Program-made: the position numbers and the translations under genes
Shown: positions 33,589-43,985 of the stretch, piece after piece
Position numbering within the stretch: position 1 is the stretch's first letter
Layout: each line of letters begins with the position of its first letter
Notes under the pieces: model-generated
Databases searched by the model: none
What the model saw: the letters and a program-made list of their open reading frames with translations, nothing else
Told to the model about the DNA's origin: nothing
DNA from: Clytia hemisphaerica
Taxonomy: Eukaryota > Cnidaria > Hydrozoa > Leptothecata > Clytiidae
NCBI GenBank assembly: GCA_902728285.1
Contig: CACVBU010000681.1
Span: forward strand, 62,001-126,000
Length of the DNA: 64,000 bases
Reading direction: 5' to 3'

Positions 33589-34244
33589 GCACAGATTTCT
33601 GTGAAGCCCGAGGGGCTAGATGGCGTGCTTTGGCTGAAAAGTGTGCCGTGTTTCGTCAGGAAATCCTACCGAGTTCACGTGACATTGCGAGAAGAAATTT
33701 TCGCGGAAGAAATTTTCGCGGAATTTAATTTCGCGAATTTGGGCGTAATTCGCGAAATTAAATTCCGCGAAACACACCAAAATTGTTAAATCGCGAAATT
33801 AAATTCCGCGAAATTCGATTTTTTTTCTTCTTCTTTTATTTTGTTGTTTTTGACCAGGTATTACCAAAAAAGATGGACACAATTGATTTTTAAGCATTAT
33901 AACGTGTATTTTTTATCAAATATAAACAAATATAAACAACTCAGTGGTGCTTAAAAGTTAATCTAAGTTGATAAATTCTTCTCAATCGCGAAATTAAATT
34001 CCGTGAAACTTTTGAAATCGGCTCATTCGCGAATTTAAATTCCGCGAAATTTTCCATTTTGAAACCCTGATTCGCGAAATTAAATTCCGCGAAAATTTCT
34101 TCTCGCGAAAATTTCTTCCCTTAAGGTATAATTTCAGTGCTTCACCATCAGAAGCTTCGCGGGTTTTCGAAAAATTCGAAGCAATATTTTTTGCGAGCTT
34201 AAAGCACGACATCTAGCCCTTTGGGCTTTATGAATCTGTAGATA
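33589..34244. mobile_element. 656-bp foldback with GCGAAATTAAATTCCGCG iterations
   Basis: Termini of about 45 bp (AAGCCCGAGGGGCTAGATGG / CATCTAGCCCTTTGGGCTT) pair with several mismatches. Inside, TCGCGAAATTAAATTCCGCG and GAAATTTTCGCGG words recur about ten times, grouped at both sides of a central AT-rich zone (33820-33980). Starts 230 bp after the stop codon of the NATD1-like gene, so it may lie in its 3' flank or 3' UTR. Confidence 0.75.
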
Positions 34245-34541
34245 GAGGCCACTTAAAGCTCACAACCTCTTCCTGTGTACCCCAGGACTCTAATGATGGA
34301 CACCAGATAACTATCAGCAAGCATAAAAAAGCTGATATGATAATACACAGGGATGAAAGAGCGTTGACCAGGTCAAGCAAAAGATTTAATCCAAATTTTG
34401 AACTCTAGAATTTCGTGCCACCCGATATTTGAATTTAGTATAACATTTCAATTAACTTTTCTTCAGACATCGACGAACTAGAGCATTGGTTGTTTTCGAA
34501 CAGTTAGGCTTTATCTGCGCTTATTCTCCTAGGGAGGAAAA

Positions 34542-35233
34542 TATGGCGTCATATACTGGACAAAATCGAATGGGCGAATCGGAAATGCAGAACGCCAGCT
34601 TGAAATGCAGTTTTCGTTTTGGAAAGGCGCTTTTCAAGCCGAATTTTGATATATCAACTTGACGTATTTCAAATCGGTGTATTCCGACTTAAGGCATTCC
34701 ACCATGATGTATTCCAAATTGATACATTTCAATTTGAAACATTTCCAATCGATGCATTTCAAGTTGAAATATTACAAATCGACGTATTCCAACTTGACGC
34801 ATTCCTATTTGAAACTTTCTACTTGCCGGTCCGCAAAATAGATTCCCTCCGTTTTTATCTGGTCTGCGTTTTATATGTTTTTAAAATTTTGCGCACTTCA
34901 AATGAAATAAGACGCACATATCAAAAATACCAGTACAAAAAAAATTTCCAGACCTGAAAATGCGGTCCTGGCTTTTCTATTGTGTCAAGTCGGAATACAT
35001 CAAGTTGGAATGTGTCAAGTTGGAATGCATCAAGTTGGAATGCGTCAAGTCGGAATATCTCGGGTTTGAATATGCATCAAGTTGGTATGATATCAGATTG
35101 AAATGGAATACTCTAGTTTGATATATCAGAATTCAGCTTGAAATGCACCATTTCAAAACGAAAACTGCATTTCAAGCTGGTGTTCTGCATATCCGATTCG
35201 CCCATTCGATTTTGTCCAGTATATGACGCCATA
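34542..35233. mobile_element. 692-bp foldback with CAACTTGACGCATTC-type iterations
   Basis: The ends are about 78-bp inverted repeats (ATGGCGTCATATACTGGACA / TGTCCAGTATATGACGCCAT onward). The left half iterates ATTYCAARTYGAYGYATT about every 16 bp, and the right half iterates CAAGTTGGAATGCGT-type words. Flanks AGGAAAAT / AGGAAAAG match at 7 of 8 bases, a likely target duplication. No coding content; apparent frames come from the ~16-bp iteration. Confidence 0.8.
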
Positions 35234-35360
35234 GGAAAAGAGACAGTGAACTAGAAATACTACTAAATAATTCCGCGAACTTTTGTGCAACCCCCTTTTC
35301 CTCTATGCCAACCTTTATAATATAATCGACCGCGGAGCGGTGTATTCAGAGACGTTTTGT

Positions 35361-35609
35361 ATGGTGAAAAATCTCGCATATTTGCGCGCGGTAATCCGTT
35401 CTCTAAAGTCACGGAAAGCTGACGAAATCAACAATCTCGTTTCTCTATCTTTGAAGTCTCTGAATAACACTCGCTCGGAAAAAGTAATTATCTTCCTTAG
35501 ATTTCTGTTGTCAAAGTATTACGAGAAAACAGTTTTAAGGAAAAGTACAATATACTCCATATTTTTCGACCGACTGTTACAACAGCATGAAAACAGTGTC
35601 CCCATGTGA
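35361..35609 (+). CDS. unrecognised short basic reading frame (82 aa)
   Basis: From ATG at 35361 to the stop at 35609, the frame is Lys/Arg-rich and mostly helical-looking (LRAVIRSLKSRK, IIFLRFLLSKYY). The frame is also open upstream to about 35283 without ATG. I do not recognise it. It lies between a foldback element and the Helitron, so it may be a Helitron 5' segment or a chance frame. Confidence 0.25.
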   Translation: MVKNLAYLRAVIRSLKSRKADEINNLVSLSLKSLNNTRSEKVIIFLRFLLSKYYEKTVLRKSTIYSIFFDRLLQQHENSVPM

Positions 35610-35822
35610 ATGTTCCTTTTCAAAAGAAGATCAAGAATAAAGACAAGACTAGGGAACCAATTAGCACTTAAAGAATTTTTTTAATTTTGTATAACTTAGA
35701 AATACGTAAATTTGGGAAACATGTGCTTTTCAGTGTTTATTAATTTGATTGCAGTGAATACAAAAAAAAACTTTAGCTCAAATATTTTGGGTATTCACTA
35801 AAGTTAAAGAGTATGGAACACA

Positions 35823-36257
35823 AAACCTAGCATGAAAGCTGAAAAAGAGTATGAAAACTCAAAACTAGCATGAAAGCTAATATGAAAGCTCGAAAACGTA
35901 GCATGAAAGCTAAAGAGACTATGAAAGCTCGAAAACTTAGCATGAAAGCTAAAGAGAGTATGGCCACTCAATCATCTAATGTGAACAGTTCAATTGAAAA
36001 CCACCTGAAAAAGCAAAGTATTCCCAGATTTACAAATGTTGTAATTCGTGAGTTACATCTTCCTAATTCGGTACGTTCTACCCCAGGGACATACAGTTGT
36101 GCGATTGATTCGTTCATTGATCTTTTTTACCATAGTATATTTGGTCTCTTAGACAGAACTTACGTTAACAGTCCACTTTTGATCTCTTTCTTGATGTGTG
36201 TGAAATATACAGAATTAAAAACTCTTCACAAAGATCGCATCTATAAAGAATCAAATT
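35823..36257 (+). pseudogene. Helitron-associated fragment, possible cysteine-peptidase-like domain, part 1
   Basis: It opens with a tandem repeat encoding (S)MKAKE / MKARKL units of about 36 bp. A segment RELHLPN..STPGTYSCAIDSF then IDLFYHSIF follows. The S-C-A-x-D-S-hydrophobic pattern resembles the Cys-box of transposon-encoded cysteine peptidases; this is a tentative reading. The frame stops at 36257 and similar coding resumes in another frame at 36273. It is read as a broken piece upstream of the Helitron Rep/helicase. Confidence 0.45.
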
Positions 36258-36272
36258 AGTATCTAGTGTCTA

Positions 36273-36608
36273 ATGATTCGCAATCCAATTTGGAGCCACA
36301 TTATTGATCACTGTCCTAGTTTCAGAGCAAGAGATTGTCATGCCGAGTTTTCACAAATTTTTCAAGAATCTGTCTTTGATTTTAGAAATGACTTAGAGAG
36401 GATAATGTTTTGTAGCACTTATAACTTCAATCAAATTTGCAAATTGTGGCCAACATTGTGTAGACTCGGTCTCAACATTTTGCAATATTTTTCTTGGAAT
36501 GAAACTATAAATGATGCAGTGATCAATGAATGGCCAGACTTATTTTATCGAATTTTAGTTCAAGAAATTGTGTGTCAAAATTGTCAACCAAAAACTGCAA
36601 GTATTTGA
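36273..36608 (+). pseudogene. Helitron-associated fragment, part 2
   Basis: Frame-shifted continuation of the previous piece: IWSHIIDHCPSF, a long middle, NEWPDLFYRILVQ and a Cys pair CQNCQ near the end. A further degraded stretch with many stops runs to about 36780 (a GAHFTARLIRLGKYYDLLEA-like segment is legible). No intact frame. Confidence 0.4.
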
Positions 36609-37259
36609 CATTGTTCCTCGTCAGTTTTGTTTATTGGTTTGCTAAAATCGCATGAACTGGTGAAAATCCAAGCTCTCTCAAATCAGAAACAGTCTTATAG
36701 TCTCAGTCTTCAGTTCGTAATCATGGGGCCCATTTTACAGCTCGTTTGATTCGACTAGGAAAATATTATGACCTCTTAGAAGCATAGAAGTTATCATTTT
36801 TTGAGGATATTCAGATCAATACAGGAAGGTGGTTTTTTTGTTGTTATGTGATTAATTAACAGTGTTGTGAAAATATTTTGGTAATAGAAAAACAGATCCT
36901 TGATAGAATCATCCGTCTTCAAATAAGGTACAGATCATGATTTTGTAAGGGGTCAGGTCTTTCCTCAGAGTGGAATTTGATCACAACATTTAAAAAGACA
37001 CTGAAAAAAGTTGAATTAAGGGTAAGCAAAGACAGCAAACAAACAATAAAAATCGATTCAAAAAGACTCTGTATCAAATGTTAAACTTCAGGTTCTCAGA
37101 CTTGCATAAAACATTCAATTGGAAAAATAAAAGAAAATTTAACAAACAAAAAAATTGAAAGTCAAAAGAAAGTTGAAAAGAAATATCCATGGGGGTCAGG
37201 TCTGTAACTCTCATCTCGAACAGACAGAACATCTTACTTTCTAGACTTCTACAATGAAA

Positions 37260-37949
37260 TGTAAAAATGCAAATAAAGCAATGCGAAGTTTGTGCAGAGG
37301 CTTGGTTTAATGTTTCTAAACAAGAGTGCACGATGTAAACGAGATAAACAATGGCCTAAAAAATTCAGTCGTGAGAATAACATGATCCCGTCACCAGTAC
37401 CTCATGAGCTGAAAGATCTTTCGCAGGTTGAGGAAATGTTGATTGCTAGAGCATTACCTATTATGAATGTTTATTGTAAACCTAGAGGTAGACAGAGAGC
37501 ATAAAGGTCATGTTATTACATTTCCTTCAGATGTTCAGACAGTTGCAATGTTTTGCCAAATTGCCCTCTGATATACCAATAATTAAGATATCTAAAAAGG
37601 GATCTTGTGTTGAACTCTAGAGATTTCAAGGTCAGGAACAAAAAGTTGTAATGCTCTTGAATGGCTTGTGAAGAATAACCCTGTTTATTCTGATGTTACT
37701 ATTGATCAAAATCGAATAGAGGATTCCCTCTAAATGGACAACTTTATTTCGATTAGTCAAGAGTCCACTGAGGATAGCTCTTCTGAATCGAAAGTGAGCA
37801 TAGTGAAGATGAAATTACAACAGACCTTGGTCCTGAAAATGAAGAAGACATAAGGCCTGATGAAATGAGTTCTTGTACCTTCTTCTTAACACACAAATGC
37901 ATAAAAACAAAATTTCTCATTTTAAACAATATCCCTGAACTGGATATTA
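37260..37949 (+). pseudogene. degraded N-terminal part of Helitron Rep/helicase protein
   Basis: The 37292-37504 part reads [32 protein letters not shown] and [15 protein letters not shown], followed by CKPRGRQRA. This is the conserved N-terminal block of animal Helitron proteins that precedes the Rep domain. Frames shift and stops occur several times between 37504 and 37950 (KGHVITFPSDVQ and ALEWLVKNNPVYSDV remain legible). The damage separates it from the intact frame that follows. Confidence 0.8.
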
Positions 37950-40900
37950 TTGGTATTGAACCAATCAATGACTTCAATACTCCATTTAGCTACTATGGCT
38001 TTTCCAACTCTATTTCCTGATGGCAAAGGTGATCCAACTAACCTTGCCTTGGAAAGAACTATAGCGTCTAATGAACTTGAAAACTTTTCATTAAAGATTC
38101 GTCATTTACTCAAATTCTGTGATGTCAATGATGACAATTACTTCTATCGTTTTGCTGCACATCCTAGATTTGCCTACTGGGCTTTCAACATATTGTATCG
38201 TAGAAGAATTTTGAGCAGGGGAAATTTGTACATTAAAAGGAATCCAGGGGAAATGAATTTTACTTTGGATGAATTCAATGAAATGTTAAACTCTAACTGT
38301 GCTAATGAATTGATGAAAAAGGTATTTTATTACACCAAAGATGTAAGTGGATCACGTTCTTTTTGGAACAAAGTACGAAACAATCTGACAGCAACAGTTA
38401 AACAAGTTGGGGTATTTACAATTTTTTTCACATTTTCTATGGCAGAGTTTCACTGGCCAGATCTTTTGAGTAAATTTAAAGTAGATGTCAATGATGTGAA
38501 TGGAATAAGAAAATTTATTACAGAGAATCCTCATGTAGTAGACTATTACTTCACTGAGCGTACAAACAAATTTGTCAAGCATTGGCTTTATAATTTGCTA
38601 AAAGCTACATGGCACTGGTACAGGTTTGAATATGCTTCTAGAGGTTCCATTCATTGTCATGGTGTTGCTAAACTAGAAGACGATCCAGGTTTGGTTGAAT
38701 TAACAAATATTGCTCTGAAAGGTTACCTTGCATCGCAAAAATTAAAATCTGAGAATGTTGCTTTTCAGGAAAAAGAGTTGAATGAAATTATTGCTGAAGG
38801 TAGCCAGGCTGAGAAACAAGTGTGTGATTATGTTGATAAGCTTCTTTGTACTTGCAATCCTATGGAGGGAGAAAACTGGGTCAAACCCCAGGTACATCCC
38901 TGTAAAGTGGATTATAGAAACTTAAATCCAGAGGAAATGAGTACAGATTATGCCAATCTTGTTAACTCTGTCGAAAAACATCTTTGTAGTTCGGCATATT
39001 GTCTTCGGCAAAAAAATGATGACACAACATGTCGATTTCACTTTCCTTTTGAAGTAAACGAGAAAACACATTTGGAATTTGAAAAGGTGAAATCTAGAGA
39101 TGGTGTTGAAAGGTTCAGAGCAAAAGTTGTAACTTCAAGAAATGACCCAAGAGTCAACAGGCACCAACGTGTTTTATTACAAGGATGGAGAGCCAATGTT
39201 GATATCAGTGTAGTAGTTGATTACCACTCATGTGTTGAATATTTGACAAAGTATGCTTCTAAGCCAGAGAAGCTCAGTGATATTACACAGGATGCGTTCA
39301 CTCATGTGGCTTCAAAAGTAAACTCTGATAATTTTTCCCCAAGCTCTGCAATAAAGAAATTAATGATGAGATCGGTAGGTTTACGTGATATGAGTGTTCA
39401 AGAGGTTTGCCATCAAATATTAGGATTGAAGTATTACAGTAGTTCTTATGAAGTTTATTGCATGTCCTTAGATGGTTCTCGACAGGTTGAATTGGTTGAT
39501 GGTGAAGTTAGTACAAAAAAATCTCACTTGGATATTTATGCATTTAGAGAGGACTACTCTTCTGATCCAAGGATTTCTGAGATGAATTTTATCCAATTTC
39601 ATGCCAATTATGTTTTGGTCAATGAAGAGTTGCATAAAAGGAAAAAAGAAGTTGTAATCCGAACATTTCCTTCTTACTCATCTTCTCCAAATAGTATTCA
39701 CTATAGTAAGTACTGCAAGTATAGTTTACTAAAATATAAAGTATGGAGACATACTCCAAATTCAGCTTGGGGTGAAATAGATGCAACTGATGAAGGTTTT
39801 ATTATGTGTTGGGCTACATTTCTACGATCAGATGCTGCTGTTAGTGTTCCTAATCATTTAAGGGAATTAGAAACAATTGAAAATGCTATGATGAGTAGAG
39901 AAACAGGTACCGATTCTCAGGACTCTGATTCCGAAGATGATTCTGAAGTAATCAATGATGAGATAAGCAACTACAGAGAGGAATGGATGTTTCTAGCAGA
40001 TCATTTCTCAAATCCCCAACAAGAAGATAATTCGAGTGGTAGTGAAAATAGAACATATTGGCTGGATCAGTGTTCCCAGTATAATTCAATATCTAGATTA
40101 GAAATGCCTGCTTGGATAAATAGCAAAAAAGCTACCTTAAGAATAGAAGGTCAACTGAATGACGAGGACACTGAATTACAGAATGTCTTAAAACTAAATG
40201 ATCAACAGCGTAAAGCATTTGAGATGGTAAGGTGTCACATTAATAGTAACTCACAACTGTTGATGATAATTTTTGGAAAGGCAGGTTGTGGAAAAAGTTT
40301 TTTGATTCACAGACTTAGACATTTATTAGGAGATGCACTCATCATTTCATCATTATTTGGACTTGCAGCTTATAGTGTAGGAGGTAAAACTTTACATCAC
40401 TTGTTGAGATTGCCTATCAAAGGCAAGTTTAACTCCGAACTTGAGGGCTCGTCATTGATACAACTTCAAGAAAGGCTAAAAGGTATTAGGTACATTATAA
40501 TTGATGAATATTCTGTAATTAATCGAACAGACTTAGCTTGGGTGAATCGGAGATGCAAACAAGCCACTGGAAAGTTTGATGTGCCATTTGGAGGTATAAA
40601 TATGATCTTGTCTGGAGACTTGGGACAACTTCCTCCTGTGAAAGGACATCCTATTTATTACAACAATCCTAGAAATGAACTTGAAGCTGAGGGATTTTTC
40701 GTTTATCAATTATTCAATACAGTTATTGAGCTTACTGTGAATCAGCGCTCAGATGGAAGCAGTTCTCTTCAAAAAAGATTTCGCAGCCTCTTGAGTAATG
40801 TTCGTGATGGTAATGTGAGCATAGATGATTGGAAATTGTTACTGACACGTTCTGGACCTAGTATTAAAACTAACTTTTCAAATGCCTTGAAGTTGTCCTA

Positions 40901-41558
40901 TGGAAATAAAGATGTTGCAGAAAACAATTTCAAGGCCCTTGAAAAACTGAACCAACCGATAGCTAGAATTTCTGCTTTACACAATGACAAAAAAGCTGCA
41001 AAATGCTCTTTAGATGATATGGGTGGCTTGGCACCTACTCTCCTTTTATCAGTTGGAGCTAGAGTAATGTTAATGAGAAATTTGTGGACTGAATCTGGTC
41101 TCTGTAATGGAGCCATGGGTACTGTTTGCAGCATTGTTTTTAAGGATAATGAAACTCCACCATCTTTTCCAATAGCAGTGATTGTACAATTTGACCAATA
41201 TTCAGGTCCAAGTTTTTCAGAATTACAACAGAATTTGGTACCCATACCACCTATTGCAAATACATCTGACAGCCTAGGTAGTAATTATGAAAGAATTCAG
41301 TTTCCCTTGCGATTGGCATGGTCAATAACTATACACAAGTCGCAAGGCCTTACTCTAGAACAAATGTCAATTGATCTTGGAAAATCTGAACGAGCATCTG
41401 GACAATCTTATGTTGCTCTCTCAAGAGCAAAGACTTTAGATAGTATTTATATTGAGCCAATGCCATATGAAAGATTGAAATCCTTAGCAAAAAGTAAAAG
41501 TTTGAAAAAGCGTTTGGATGAAGAAAGCAGATTACGTCAACTTGGTATGACAAAGTAA
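37950..41558 (+). CDS. Helitron Rep (HUH)-PIF1 helicase, long intact C-terminal frame (about 1200 codons)
   Basis: Helitron proteins nick and re-join DNA with a Rep/HUH domain and unwind it with a SF1/PIF1 helicase. The frame opens at TTG 37950 with no nearby ATG; homology starts at about MAFPTLFPDG (about 37995), so the true protein began in the broken region upstream. Rep motifs: SRGSIHCHGVAK (about residues 232-243, HUH) and VEYLTKYASK (about 428-437, catalytic Tyr pair). Helicase motifs: FGKAGCGKS (about 774-782, Walker A), IIDEYSV (about 849-855, Walker B), GDLGQLPPV, LCNGAMGTV, ITIHKSQGLTL and YVALSRAK. All motifs look intact and there is no internal stop over 3.6 kb. The neighbouring RPA-like gene supports an animal Helitron. 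Confidence 0.92.
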   Translation: MVLNQSMTSILHLATMAFPTLFPDGKGDPTNLALERTIASNELENFSLKIRHLLKFCDVNDDNYFYRFAAHPRFAYWAFNILYRRRILSRGNLYIKRNPGEMNFTLDEFNEMLNSNCANELMKKVFYYTKDVSGSRSFWNKVRNNLTATVKQVGVFTIFFTFSMAEFHWPDLLSKFKVDVNDVNGIRKFITENPHVVDYYFTERTNKFVKHWLYNLLKATWHWYRFEYASRGSIHCHGVAKLEDDPGLVELTNIALKGYLASQKLKSENVAFQEKELNEIIAEGSQAEKQVCDYVDKLLCTCNPMEGENWVKPQVHPCKVDYRNLNPEEMSTDYANLVNSVEKHLCSSAYCLRQKNDDTTCRFHFPFEVNEKTHLEFEKVKSRDGVERFRAKVVTSRNDPRVNRHQRVLLQGWRANVDISVVVDYHSCVEYLTKYASKPEKLSDITQDAFTHVASKVNSDNFSPSSAIKKLMMRSVGLRDMSVQEVCHQILGLKYYSSSYEVYCMSLDGSRQVELVDGEVSTKKSHLDIYAFREDYSSDPRISEMNFIQFHANYVLVNEELHKRKKEVVIRTFPSYSSSPNSIHYSKYCKYSLLKYKVWRHTPNSAWGEIDATDEGFIMCWATFLRSDAAVSVPNHLRELETIENAMMSRETGTDSQDSDSEDDSEVINDEISNYREEWMFLADHFSNPQQEDNSSGSENRTYWLDQCSQYNSISRLEMPAWINSKKATLRIEGQLNDEDTELQNVLKLNDQQRKAFEMVRCHINSNSQLLMIIFGKAGCGKSFLIHRLRHLLGDALIISSLFGLAAYSVGGKTLHHLLRLPIKGKFNSELEGSSLIQLQERLKGIRYIIIDEYSVINRTDLAWVNRRCKQATGKFDVPFGGINMILSGDLGQLPPVKGHPIYYNNPRNELEAEGFFVYQLFNTVIELTVNQRSDGSSSLQKRFRSLLSNVRDGNVSIDDWKLLLTRSGPSIKTNFSNALKLSYGNKDVAENNFKALEKLNQPIARISALHNDKKAAKCSLDDMGGLAPTLLLSVGARVMLMRNLWTESGLCNGAMGTVCSIVFKDNETPPSFPIAVIVQFDQYSGPSFSELQQNLVPIPPIANTSDSLGSNYERIQFPLRLAWSITIHKSQGLTLEQMSIDLGKSERASGQSYVALSRAKTLDSIYIEPMPYERLKSLAKSKSLKKRLDEESRLRQLGMTK

Positions 41559-41745
41559 TCAAATTAAAGTTTTTATTTACCAGCCGTCTCCTCTAAATAG
41601 TTTGTATATAGATTTGCAGTTTTTGTGATTCTTTCATTGTTTTTAAAAAAAGTAAAGGGGAAATGTGGATATTTTCCTGAAAATTTGTTTATTTATCATT
41701 TTAGTTTCTTTTAATAACAAAAATTATCCTGTATCTTTATTACAG

Positions 41746-43309
41746 TGGCAAAAGGTGACAGAAAGAGGAAGCAAACTGCTGCTGATGCTAAGATGGATGA
41801 CTTTGATGCATTAGCTAGCACTCAAAGTAATAACACCACCAAAAGTTCAAGTTCTTCTCCCAACGCCAGTGAAAGTTTGAATAACAATGAGACACCGGTG
41901 ACTCCTAAAAAGCAGGCTGTTGAAGGGATGGTCAATACACCATCACGTTTGTTTGGGTCTCCATCACTCTTGCCGTCCCCAAGATTTTCACCTTCCATTC
42001 CACCCAATGCCAGAGGTAAGAAAAAGTAAAATTCAAGAACATTTTTCTTTAATTTTTTCTCAAACATTTCAGAAATGCATTATTTAATTCTTACCAGCTT
42101 TTACTAAAATAGTAAACCCATTAAATACAGTGGGACTGGTTTAAGTAAATGGTTTATGTATAAAGTCATTGCCTGGTCATGAAAAGTTTTGCGTTAATGT
42201 TATTTCTTGTGCTTATGTCAAGCCTTCTCTTTCAACACAGGGTATTGCAAATTGATTGTTACTATTCTTCTTTAGACATCCTTGGATTTGTTGGCGTAGT
42301 TGCAACGATCAGCCAAAATCAAGCTCGTACCAGAAATTTCTTCACGGTGCATCTCAAAACTGGCAAAACTGATTTTTGCAAAATAATAATCAGCAACCAT
42401 AAAGACATCAAATCAATAAGGCAAAAATTTCTTGACGCCTTTCATAACAAAACTGCCATCCGTGCCGGCAAATTAGTACCAGGGAAAGAGGTATATTTTT
42501 TTAACAGCTACTCTTCAATCTCGGACATTGATGACAATGAACTCAGCTTTGGTTTAAATGATGCTGATGCTGTTCATCTTTCTGATATCGATGAGAATGG
42601 AACGGTTCTTTCAGCGGTTGGAAAAATCAAATATTCAGGTCCCACTGAGATGAAAGAATATGATAAGTTCGGCAAAACCAAAACAAGTCTTATGCGCCCT
42701 TGCCTTTTCTCTGATGGCGTGAAAACTGTCAGTTTGTCCCTGTGGGGAGACTTTGTTCATCTGGTTAGAGAAAACACACTCATTCAATTGACTTCACTTT
42801 CCTCAAAAGTGATTAACGAGGAGATTTGTCTTGGTACCACTTACTCATCTTCAATTTGTTACCTGACAGCAGATTTGGACGTTGAATTCCCAGAACAGGT
42901 TCTCAGCGAAGTTGACTTGTCTACCAAGCTAATAACAACGCCTGTTATAGCTAGCGTTAAAGTGGACAACTATTGGTCATGTAAATCATGCCAAAAAAGG
43001 TTAGCACCATCCACACAAGGTATGACTTCCTGTTCTTCATGCAGTAAGGATTTCAAGATTAGTTACCTTAAATTGCATCGAAATCTATTTAAAGTTGTCG
43101 TATTCGTTGAATTTGATGCTCCGGAAATGACAGTGAAATTATCAAACAACATCCTTATCGATATGTTCGGTTCAGAAACTCTGAATAATATCGACACAGA
43201 AGATGGTATGAACGACCTCAAGCTCAAGTTGCTTAATTCTGATTTCAGTTATGAAGTTGATGTTAAAAAGAAAATAGTTATGGAAATTGTGAAAGCTGAA
43301 GAAAGTTAA
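41746..43309 (+). CDS. Helitron-encoded RPA1-like ssDNA-binding protein (2 visible exons)
   Basis: Exons 41746-42015 and 42276-43309 join in phase (..PPNAR-DILGFVGVV..) to about 434 residues. Exon 1 begins after TTACAG and is one base short of a codon, so a small upstream exon ending in A would give ATG; this is inferred. The N-terminal ~90 residues are polar and disordered (Ser/Asn/Pro-rich). Two OB-fold-like segments follow: one around FFTVHLKTGKTDFCKI, and one around GKTKTSLMRPCLFSDG with VSLSLWGDF. A zinc-ribbon-like CKSCQ-x14-CSSC lies in a third OB-like region. The order resembles RPA1 DBD-A/B/C. RPA-like genes are known passengers of plant and animal Helitrons, and the position 190 bp after the helicase supports that. 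A host RPA1 paralogue is less likely. Confidence 0.8.
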
Positions 43310-43744
43310 GACTTCTTTTTTTCGCACAAACTTTTGAGAGGTTAAATCTCTTAAAAGAATCCTTAGACCATGATTTTATTATGCTTCTATTAAAAAACGT
43401 AGTAAAGACATATTTTCATCATTAAAGATTTATCAATGTACATTTTATCTTATAGTGTAGGTGGGTTGTCAGATTTCAATCTTCGTTTGAGTATAATGGG
43501 TAGAGCTAAGTTTTCATTGACATTGATTCTATGGGACCTATGACTCTTTGAGCCTCAAACTGTTCTTATTTGGTTCTTATTCTTTGGGGTATTTTGGGTC
43601 CTTTTTGCCTTATTTTTATTTTTTACCTCATCTTACCTCGTTTGGACCCTTATTTGATAAAAAATTAGACATCCCAGCCTTCAACTTGTTCTTATTTTTT
43701 GGGCATTTTAAGCCTCATTGTTTTTATAAAAAAGAGTATTAGCT

Positions 43745-43985
43745 TTTTTATTTTCCCATTTTGTTAATAATAAAAGAGGCGTAGAAAACAGATTTTTACC
43801 AAAAAAGATTTTTTTGTTAAGATTATTTAAAAAAGAGACGTAGAAACAGATTTTTATGAAAAAAGATTTATCATTTTTCCCATTTTGTTAAGATTATTTA
43901 AAAAAGAGACGTAGAAACAGATTTTTATCAAAAAAAGGTTTATCATTTTTACCACTTGTTAATAATTTTAGAAAAGGTTTGTAGT
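43745..43985. repeat. ~75-bp tandem repeat, three diverged copies
   Basis: AGACGTAGAAACAGATTTTT recurs three times with flanking AAAAAAGATT and CCCATTTTGTTAA words. T-rich, non-coding. Confidence 0.65.

Noticed and set aside
34619..34957. 112-aa frame with DVFQIDTFQFETF-type repeats
   Set aside because: Created by the ~16-bp iteration of the foldback element; no protein family is recognisable.
41745..41747. GTG as start codon of the RPA-like protein
   Set aside because: It overlaps a good splice acceptor (TTACAG|TGGCA). A GTG start is not expected in an animal gene; an upstream exon is more likely.
42179..42275. Signal-peptide-like start MKSFALMLFLVLMSSLLFQ in front of the RPA-like protein
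   Set aside because: It is intron sequence read in frame. The acceptor TTCTTCTTTAG|AC at 42276 joins in phase to the donor at 42015 and a secreted RPA would make no sense.
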